Positions 58,793 to 64,000 of a stretch of DNA of 64,000 bases are shown piece after piece. Every line of letters begins with the position of its first letter. The stretch's first letter is position 1. The stretch spans positions 124,001-188,000 of the forward strand of contig JAFTVF010000013.1 of assembly GCA_017465865.1 (NCBI GenBank). Direction: 5' to 3'. This stretch comes from Clostridia bacterium. GTDB taxonomy: Bacteria > Bacillota > Clostridia > Christensenellales > Borkfalkiaceae. The notes below the pieces were generated by a model. The model saw only the letters and a list, made by a program, of their open reading frames with translations, searched no databases and was not told the origin of the DNA. The position numbers were made by a program, and so were the translations under genes.

Positions 58793-59251
58793 TTATTTAT
58801 ATTGCAGGTCGGTTTCCGACCAATTTTCCAGCACCTTGCACATATCCGCCGCTACTTTTTTCGCGCCGTCCAAATCGTGATCGAGATAATTCCCGCACTC
58901 TACCCGCGTATTCCCCGGTATTTCGCCCGTAAACTCCCTTACGAACACCATGCTTTGACGGACGAGCTCGATCGCTTGCGCGTGCGAAAGCGTATCGCGG
59001 ACGAGCAGATAAAAGCCCGTGCGACAGCCCATAGGCCCTACGTAGAGGATTTTTTCGGAATGTTCGCCGTTTCGCGCGTAGGTCGCGAACAGGTGCTCGA
59101 CCGTATGCGCCGCACTCGGGGTAAGATAATCCCCCGCGTTGGGTTTTTTCATACGGAGATCGTAGGTTACGACGTCGCCGTCGATACGGGAAATATACAT
59201 GCCCTTGTCAAGCGTATCGTGGTTGACGGTAAAACTTGCTATCTTTTTCAT
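58793..59251 (-). CDS. luxS: S-ribosylhomocysteine lyase
   Basis: A 152-residue metalloenzyme that splits S-ribosylhomocysteine to homocysteine and the autoinducer-2 precursor. Metal ligands are HTVEH (residues about 49-53) and the cysteine of VECGNYLDHDL; GPMGCRTGFYLL carries the catalytic cysteine. Homocysteine can feed the metF/metH operon at 18838-22785. Within the operon it is 9 bases after the pseudouridine synthase. Confidence 0.95.
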   Translation of the reverse strand: MKKIASFTVNHDTLDKGMYISRIDGDVVTYDLRMKKPNAGDYLTPSAAHTVEHLFATYARNGEHSEKILYVGPMGCRTGFYLLVRDTLSHAQAIELVRQSMVFVREFTGEIPGNTRVECGNYLDHDLDGAKKVAADMCKVLENWSETDLQYK

Positions 59252-59260
59252 AGTTTCTCC

Positions 59261-60232
59261 TTAAAACAGCTCCCGAAACGCCGACGGCACAGGCGCGGTG
59301 ATCGTGATAAGTTCCTTGCTCACGGGGTGGATAAATTCGAGCTTGGAGGCGTGTAAGCCTAATCTTCCCAGCGGGTCTTTCGTCGCGCCGTATTTCCCGT
59401 CGCCGACGACGGGATGACCCTGCGCTTTCATCTGCACGCGGATCTGGTTTTTCCGTCCCGTATCGATTTTCACGCGGAGCAGGGAATACTGCGCGTTCTC
59501 TTGCACCACTTCGTAGTGCGTGATCGCTTTTTGTCCCGTGGGGTCGCCCGTTGCGTATACGAGGTTGGTCGCGTTCTCTTTTAAGTAGTTGACGAGCGTA
59601 CCCGATTTCTCCTCGAAAACGCCCTCGACGACGGCGTAATATTCCCGCGTTTGCACCTGCTCGTTCCAGTGCATTTTCAGCATGGAATGGAGCTTGATAT
59701 TTTTCGCGAACACGAGCACGCCCGAGGTTTCCTTATCTATTCTGTGCAGAATAAACGGACGGCTGGTTTTGTCCTTGCTTTGCAGGTATTTCAGCATATA
59801 CCCGTACGCACATTCCGTTTGCTTGTCGTTCTCGACGGAAAGCAACCCCGCGGGCTTGTCGATCGCCACGAAATCCCCGTCCTCGTACACGGGCTTTACG
59901 GTAAACCGCATACGGGGCACAACCGTTTTCTTGTCCTTGGGCTGGGTTACGGGCGCGCCCTCTTTCACGGGACGGCGGGAGAGCTTCACCTCGTCGTCTT
60001 TGGCGAGCATGAAATTATACTGCGTTACCACGCTCCCGTTCACGAGCACCTGACGGCGCGCGAGCAGGGCTTTGACGTTGTTGCGCGAGGTGTTGCATTT
60101 GCGGAGCAAAAATTCAAGCAATTCGTCGCTGTGATTGACCTTATAAACGGCGGTATACACGGGCGCGCCGTTCACGCGTTCCGTTTTCTCCGCCGAGCGT
60201 TTTTTGTCGTTGTTCCAGAGCTTTCTTTGCAT
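59261..60232 (-). CDS. RluA-family pseudouridine synthase
   Basis: A 323-residue enzyme. An N-terminal S4-like RNA-binding region (about 20-85, LLEFLLRKCNTSRNNVKALL) precedes the catalytic domain, with LHRIDKETSGVLVFAKN carrying the aspartate of HRLDxxTSG, and VKIDTGRKNQIRVQMKAQGHP the last conserved block. It converts uridine to pseudouridine in rRNA or tRNA. ATG at 60232 has AAGGAAG upstream. It opens the operon with luxS, a nitroreductase and a TIM-barrel protein. The exact target site is unknown. Confidence 0.92.
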   Translation of the reverse strand: MQRKLWNNDKKRSAEKTERVNGAPVYTAVYKVNHSDELLEFLLRKCNTSRNNVKALLARRQVLVNGSVVTQYNFMLAKDDEVKLSRRPVKEGAPVTQPKDKKTVVPRMRFTVKPVYEDGDFVAIDKPAGLLSVENDKQTECAYGYMLKYLQSKDKTSRPFILHRIDKETSGVLVFAKNIKLHSMLKMHWNEQVQTREYYAVVEGVFEEKSGTLVNYLKENATNLVYATGDPTGQKAITHYEVVQENAQYSLLRVKIDTGRKNQIRVQMKAQGHPVVGDGKYGATKDPLGRLGLHASKLEFIHPVSKELITITAPVPSAFRELF

Positions 60233-60254
60233 ACTTATACTTCCTTTCCCGTAT

Positions 60255-60283
60255 ATAGTATACCTTTTTTCAAATTTTGTCAA
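60255..60283 (-). promoter_or_regulatory. Promoter of the rluA-like / luxS operon
   Basis: Minus strand TTGACA (60283-60278), 17 bases, TACTAT (60260-60255). Confidence 0.8.
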
Positions 60284-60287
60284 GAAA

Positions 60288-60316
60288 AAAGAACTCGCCT
60301 CGAAAGGACAAGTCCG
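60288..60316 (-). terminator. Terminator of the DUF554 operon
   Basis: Seven-bp stem ACTTGTC/GGCGAGT with two G-U pairs, followed on minus by TCTTTTTTC. Confidence 0.65.
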
Positions 60317-60322
60317 TTTTTC

Positions 60323-61018
60323 TCATATCCAAAACATAACGAGCGAGCCCAAAAGCGCGGGCAAGAAATTTGCGGTCTTGATTTTTTTGATACCCAGCAA
60401 ATTGATGCCGATACACAGCATAAACACGCCGCCGAGCGCCGTCAATTCGCCTAAAAACGCAGTCGTCAAATACCCCGACAGGGAATTTGCAAGCAACGCG
60501 AATACCGACTGTAAAACGAATACGGGGATTGCCGAAAGGGTAACGCCGTAGCCGAGCTTCATCGCAAGGAAAAAGGCGATCGTGCCGTCGAGAATAGATT
60601 TCGTCAATAAAATCTCGTGCTCGCCCATGCCCGCCATAATGCTCCCGAAAATCACCTGCGCGTCCACGCAGAAGAGGATCGTGGCGCTGATCACGCCCTC
60701 GCCGAAGGTGTTGGGAAGCGGATTGCCGTTTTCGTCGTATTTGGGTTTCGTCATTTTCTTTTGCAGGAAATTCCCAAACCGCTCCAAGCCGTCTTCGATA
60801 TGTAAAATTTCGCCCAAGATCCCGCCCAAGACCACGCTCAATACGAGGACGAGCACGTTTTGGATCTCGAACAGATCGATCACGCCGACGACCACGATCG
60901 CAAGCCCCAACGCGGTCATTGCCGCGTCGTTGATACGATCGCTTTTATATTTTTTCAGCATCGCGCCGAATGCGCCGCATAAAAATACCGCTAAGGTATT
61001 GACGATCACGCTAAACAT
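60323..61018 (-). CDS. DUF554 membrane protein (YdfK/YqgA-like)
   Basis: A 231-residue membrane protein with about seven hydrophobic segments. The blocks FSVIVNTLAVFLCGAFGAML at the start, LHIEDGLERFGNFLQKK, and EGVISATILFCVDAQVIFGSI are typical of DUF554. A transport role has been suggested for relatives, but substrate and mechanism are unknown. It is the last gene of a three-gene operon, 13 bases after the PHP phosphatase. Confidence 0.9.
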   Translation of the reverse strand: MFSVIVNTLAVFLCGAFGAMLKKYKSDRINDAAMTALGLAIVVVGVIDLFEIQNVLVLVLSVVLGGILGEILHIEDGLERFGNFLQKKMTKPKYDENGNPLPNTFGEGVISATILFCVDAQVIFGSIMAGMGEHEILLTKSILDGTIAFFLAMKLGYGVTLSAIPVFVLQSVFALLANSLSGYLTTAFLGELTALGGVFMLCIGINLLGIKKIKTANFLPALLGSLVMFWI

Positions 61019-61031
61019 TTTTCTCCTTTCC

Positions 61032-61832
61032 TTACAGCGGAACGCTCGTCCACTGTCCGTTTTTTAAGATATACCGCTCGGAAAAACCTACCTTTCGCAG
61101 CAATTCCTCCGTTTCGGCAAAACATCCGTTCAAGGTTTCCCGTTGATGGGAATCGGACGAAAGCGCGACCTTTCCGCCGTGCTCGTGAATGACGCGGAGC
61201 AGCCGCTCGTGCGGGCAGGGCGAAGAGCGGAAACCGCGCGTGATCATGCCCGTATTCACTTCGAAGATACAACCGCTTTTTAAGGCTTTCAGCGTATATT
61301 GCTCCGCGATCGCCCAGTAGTCTTCGTTATGTAAAAACCGAGCCTGTTCCTTTTCGTCGAACTTGGTCAAAAGATCGAAATGCCCGATAAGGTCGGGTTT
61401 CCGCGTTTGGATATACTCGCAGAAATGCCCGTAATACGCCTTTGCAAACGCCAGCTCGTCGTTTCCCGCCGCCGCCAAGGCTTTCGTGAAATACTCGCAA
61501 TTCGAATCGATGGAATAATACGCGCCGTTTGCGTACAGATAATGACACGAGCCTATAATATAATCAAAATCCTCGCGGCTGAGTAAGCTGTGGCTGTCCT
61601 CCTCCACGCCGAGATAGATCTCTATCTGATCTGCGTATTTTTCTTTCAGCCGTTTGATCTCCGCGATATACCCCGCGGTATCTTTCATACAGTACCGCCC
61701 ATCGTAAGCGGTGTAGCCGTGGTCGGAAAACCCCACCGCGGAAAATCCCTTTTCAATCGCATAGCGCACGACCTCCTCGGGCGTATTTTTGCCGTCGGAA
61801 AAGGTCGTATGCGTGTGAAAATTCGCCAACAT
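61032..61832 (-). CDS. hisK: PHP-family histidinol-phosphatase
   Basis: A 266-residue metal-dependent phosphatase. The metal-binding motifs of the PHP domain are visible: FHTHTTFSDG (residues 5-14), GFSDHGYT, GVEEDSH, IIGSCHYL, LIGHFDLL and SSDSHQ. It resembles HisK, which hydrolyses histidinol phosphate in histidine synthesis; together with hisIE at 27964 this suggests a scattered histidine pathway. Other PHP phosphoesterases remain possible. It lies 19 bases after the TIM-barrel gene. Confidence 0.85.
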   Translation of the reverse strand: MLANFHTHTTFSDGKNTPEEVVRYAIEKGFSAVGFSDHGYTAYDGRYCMKDTAGYIAEIKRLKEKYADQIEIYLGVEEDSHSLLSREDFDYIIGSCHYLYANGAYYSIDSNCEYFTKALAAAGNDELAFAKAYYGHFCEYIQTRKPDLIGHFDLLTKFDEKEQARFLHNEDYWAIAEQYTLKALKSGCIFEVNTGMITRGFRSSPCPHERLLRVIHEHGGKVALSSDSHQRETLNGCFAETEELLRKVGFSERYILKNGQWTSVPL

Positions 61833-61851
61833 TTTATTTTATTACCTCTTT

Positions 61852-62706
61852 TTACTCTTCTTGTAATCTTTTCTTGAAATACGCGCCGACCGCCGCCGTG
61901 ATCTTCGCCACCGACGGCACGAGCTCTACGGGGAAATTCAAGAAGAATTTATCCATTTCAAAGGTGATATCCCCTTGATATTGCACCCGTTTGAGCGCCG
62001 CGATAATCTCCTCAAAATCGTAATCCATGGTAAACGGCAGCCAATGCCGATCGTCCTTATAATTACTGTCGGACAAGTGCATCGCCTGCAATCTATCCCC
62101 CAGCGTATCGATGATTTCCACCGCGCTCGTTTCCAAGCCTTTCATTCCCGCGTGGCTGGTATCGACGCACCCGACGAACACGTCCGCGGGCAACAGATCC
62201 AAATGCCGTTTGAAATCCTCGTGTCCCGAACACGCCACGATTTTCGCGCAGTCGTTTTCGTGATCCCAATTCCATAAATTTTCCAACGCAATCTTAACGC
62301 CTGCCTCGCGCGCGTGCGGTTCTAATCTCTTGAAAAACGCCGCGTTCTCCTCGGGCGTAACGTTTTTCAGCTGATGCACCACGCAGATCTTCGCACCCAA
62401 AATCCCGCTGATCTCGATCGCGCGGATCAAAAGCGCTTCACCGCGTTCCCCGTATTCGTATTCTTTCAAGCGTTCACGGGTCAACGGCGCGTGGGTTTGA
62501 TTGCAAACGATCCCGATCGAATCCGCATACGCGCGAAGATTTTTCGCCTGTTCTTTATAATCGTCGGCACTGATCAGCTCGGAGGAGTCCCCCTCCCAAG
62601 ACATCGAGAAATCGTACGCCGTAAACCCGCTTTCTTTCAAAAGCGATAAGATCTGTTGATAGTTGCCCCATCTCAAAAAAGAGCCTACTTCGGTGGATAT
62701 TTCCAT
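61852..62706 (-). CDS. Sugar phosphate isomerase/epimerase-like TIM-barrel protein
   Basis: A 284-residue AP2EC-type barrel, distinct from the copy at 57440. IALENLWNWDHEND, GCVDTSHAGMKG, MHLSDSNYKDDRH and the final GDITFEMDKFF hold the expected metal glutamate, aspartate and histidines. The late block RHWLPFTMDYDFEEIIAAL is common in this family. First gene of an operon with hisK and a DUF554 gene. Substrate unknown. Confidence 0.83.
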   Translation of the reverse strand: MEISTEVGSFLRWGNYQQILSLLKESGFTAYDFSMSWEGDSSELISADDYKEQAKNLRAYADSIGIVCNQTHAPLTRERLKEYEYGERGEALLIRAIEISGILGAKICVVHQLKNVTPEENAAFFKRLEPHAREAGVKIALENLWNWDHENDCAKIVACSGHEDFKRHLDLLPADVFVGCVDTSHAGMKGLETSAVEIIDTLGDRLQAMHLSDSNYKDDRHWLPFTMDYDFEEIIAALKRVQYQGDITFEMDKFFLNFPVELVPSVAKITAAVGAYFKKRLQEE

Positions 62707-62738
62707 TGCCTTTCCTCTCCTGTTGTAAAAGTATCTAT

Positions 62739-62767
62739 ATTATAGCACTATTATAAGGTATATTCAA
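62739..62767 (-). promoter_or_regulatory. Promoter of the TIM-barrel / hisK / DUF554 operon
   Basis: Minus strand TTGAAT (62767-62762), 17 bases, TATAAT (62744-62739). Confidence 0.82.
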
Positions 62768-62836
62768 TAGATTATCCTTACTTTTCCCGTAAAAAATAGC
62801 ACGATTTTAAGAATTTATACGCAATGGTCTTATAGA

Positions 62837-63418
62837 TCAACCGTCTTTGAGTTCCTTCACGCTCGGCAACGCCTCTTGCGGGGCTTCGATATACGCAAAC
62901 AGCTTTTCGATATCCTCGCTCATTTCAAACAAATCCATACACCCGCCGCGAATGAAATTCTTTTCCGTCGCTTTCTCGATCGCGTGGATCAGCTCGTTAT
63001 AATAGCCTTTTAAGTTATAGATCGCAATCGGCTTATTATGCCGACAAAGCTGTTTGAGAGTGAGTATTTCGAAGAACTCCTCAAAAGTCCCGATCCCGCC
63101 CGGCACGACGATAAACGCGTCGGCGTTGTCTTCCATGATCTGCTTGCGCTCGCGCATGGTATCGGGCTGGATCAGCTCGTCGCAGAACGCAAAAATTTCT
63201 TCTACGTCCTCTTCGTCGAAAAATTTCGGGATCACGCCCAAAATATGCCCGCCGCCCGCGCGTACGCCTTTCGCCGCCGCGCCCATCAAGCCGTTCCCGC
63301 CGCCGCCGAATACCAGCGAATGCCCGCGCTTTGCCATTTGTAAGCCCATTTCTTCTACTTTTTCTTTATACTCGGGATCGATCGTCGGCGACGCCGCCCC
63401 GTATACGCATATTCTCAT
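62837..63418 (-). CDS. LOG-family protein (TIGR00730-type phosphoribohydrolase)
   Basis: A 193-residue Rossmann protein with the two signatures of the LOG family: the arginine before the conserved acid in MRERKQIM and PGGIGTFEEFFE. The nucleotide loop VFGGGGNGLMGAAAKG is also present. Relatives release adenine or cytokinin bases from nucleoside monophosphates; in bacteria the physiological role is often unclear. AAAGGAGAAAACG precedes the ATG, and TGCTATAAT at about 63466-63458 is a probable extended -10 promoter. Single gene. Confidence 0.9.
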   Translation of the reverse strand: MRICVYGAASPTIDPEYKEKVEEMGLQMAKRGHSLVFGGGGNGLMGAAAKGVRAGGGHILGVIPKFFDEEDVEEIFAFCDELIQPDTMRERKQIMEDNADAFIVVPGGIGTFEEFFEILTLKQLCRHNKPIAIYNLKGYYNELIHAIEKATEKNFIRGGCMDLFEMSEDIEKLFAYIEAPQEALPSVKELKDG

Positions 63419-63526
63419 ATCGTTTTCTCCTTTTCATAAGATAGACTTTACTTTTACATTATAGCACAAATGAATGAGAAATGTGTGATTTTTACGGAAA
63501 TATTTTTATAAAAAATTCCCCGCACG

Positions 63527-63566
63527 CAAAAAACAGAGCCTTTTCCGAAGAAAATGCTCTGCTTTT
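63527..63566 (-). terminator. Terminator of the partial gene at the right edge
   Basis: Long stem GCAGAGCATTTTC/GGAAAAGGCTCTGT (small mismatch), followed on minus by TTTTTTGC. Confidence 0.8.
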
Positions 63567-63587
63567 TGCTTTTTTACTTATTTCCGC

Positions 63588-63998
63588 TTATTTTGCGTAT
63601 ACGGGAATCACGAACACACCCTCGCACGCTCCAAGAGTGAGCGACAGCAAGCCGTTCGTGTCTTTCACGAACGTTCTTACGTTGTCGCCCGCGCGGTATA
63701 CGATAAACCCGTCCGCGCCGTCAAACGTCATGCTTACTTCGGTAGAAACGCCGTCAAACGGATCGTTATATCCGACCAGCATATAGCCGTGATTGCCGTG
63801 GTTATCCACCATTTCACCAACGACTAGCTCGCCGCTCGTCGTAACGCCCGAAACGTTCGTCAAAGCGCCAAGCTCGATATCGGCTACGCCCGCAATCGCC
63901 GTGGAAGCCGTAGCCCCGCTCGGGATAAACGTTTTCGCACCTACCCAAGTATCGAACGCCATAAACACGTGATCGAGCGTTGCAAGCTCGGCGTTGGT
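63588..63998 (-). CDS. C-terminal part of a probable carbohydrate-active protein (5' end outside window)
   Basis: The frame is open to the right edge, so only the last 136 codons are seen. The final 70 residues (NHGYMLVGYNDPFDGVSTEV, then a strand with FIVYRAGDNVRTFVK, ending GVFVIPVYAK) look like the small all-beta domain that closes many glycoside hydrolases, where a strand ends EGVFVIPL. The preceding part, with ALTNVSGVTTSGELVVGEM, includes the usual linker to the catalytic domain. The family is an inference from this domain; the catalytic part lies outside the window. Confidence 0.5.
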   Translation of the reverse strand, partial: TNAELATLDHVFMAFDTWVGAKTFIPSGATASTAIAGVADIELGALTNVSGVTTSGELVVGEMVDNHGNHGYMLVGYNDPFDGVSTEVSMTFDGADGFIVYRAGDNVRTFVKDTNGLLSLTLGACEGVFVIPVYAK

Positions 63999-64000
63999 TG

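Overview
The window looks like part of the chromosome of a Gram-positive, probably anaerobic, Clostridia-like Bacillota. The block yicC-gmk-rpoZ-priA-def-fmt-rsmB-rlmN-(ygjV)-rpe, then rpmB, asp23, fakA and recG, follows the ylo region of Bacillus and clostridia. A superoxide reductase, a rubredoxin-flavin reductase fusion, a KtrAB potassium system, a FakA/DegV pair and a SipW/TasA-like secretion locus fit that placement. Nearly all genes have Shine-Dalgarno sequences, and most promoters are near-consensus sigma-A sites with 17 bp spacers. Species cannot be named from sequence reading alone.

Layout. 1-3.6 kb: end of an SPFH gene, a small DNA-binding protein, tRNA-Ser(TGA) followed by two extra copies of the tRNA 3' end, a PH-domain membrane protein and a PLP decarboxylase. 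3.6-4.4 kb: an IS200-type insertion sequence. 4.4-10.6 kb: uxaB, a QueG-like Fe-S protein, an ABC exporter, a DUF1653 protein and an anion permease. 10.6-18.7 kb: an arginine operon on the minus strand (argG-H-C-J-B-D-F), enough to go from glutamate to arginine with ArgJ recycling the acetyl group. 18.8-22.8 kb: a methionine operon metF / reactivation protein / metH, with the B12 reactivation domain as a separate protein. 22.9-28.6 kb: trmO, ktrB, ktrA on plus; minD, a possible MinE, a DegV fatty-acid-binding protein and an orphan hisIE on minus. 28.7-32.7 kb: two secreted TasA-like proteins flanking a SipW-type signal peptidase with a repeated C-terminal domain. 32.8-47.1 kb: the conserved housekeeping block. 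47.1-48.8 kb: an AT-rich divergent pair, WG-repeat lipoprotein and XRE repressor. 48.8-56.2 kb: ligA, pcrA, two tandem PH-TM paralogues, an unknown gene and rpsU. 56.2-64 kb: oxidative-stress proteins, a luxS operon, a hisK operon, a LOG-family protein and the end of a possible carbohydrate-active secreted protein.

The most unusual feature is a set of seven intergenic 'hairpin arrays' (about 200-300 bp each; 6755, 17233, 34881, 40223, 50793, 53511, 55163). In six of them short perfect palindromes of differing sequence are separated by a constant linker (gtgaattg/gtgaaatg or gcgatat). The linker appears inverted on the other side of an AT-rich core that in several arrays is itself palindromic. 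The arrays draw on a shared vocabulary of hairpins, and most begin at or within a few bases of the stop codon of a minus-strand gene. I know of no described family with this layout. Other notable points are leaderless promoter geometry at trmO, ktrB and pcrA, a HisI domain lacking two of its three zinc cysteines, and an operator lying inside the promoter of the WG-repeat lipoprotein.
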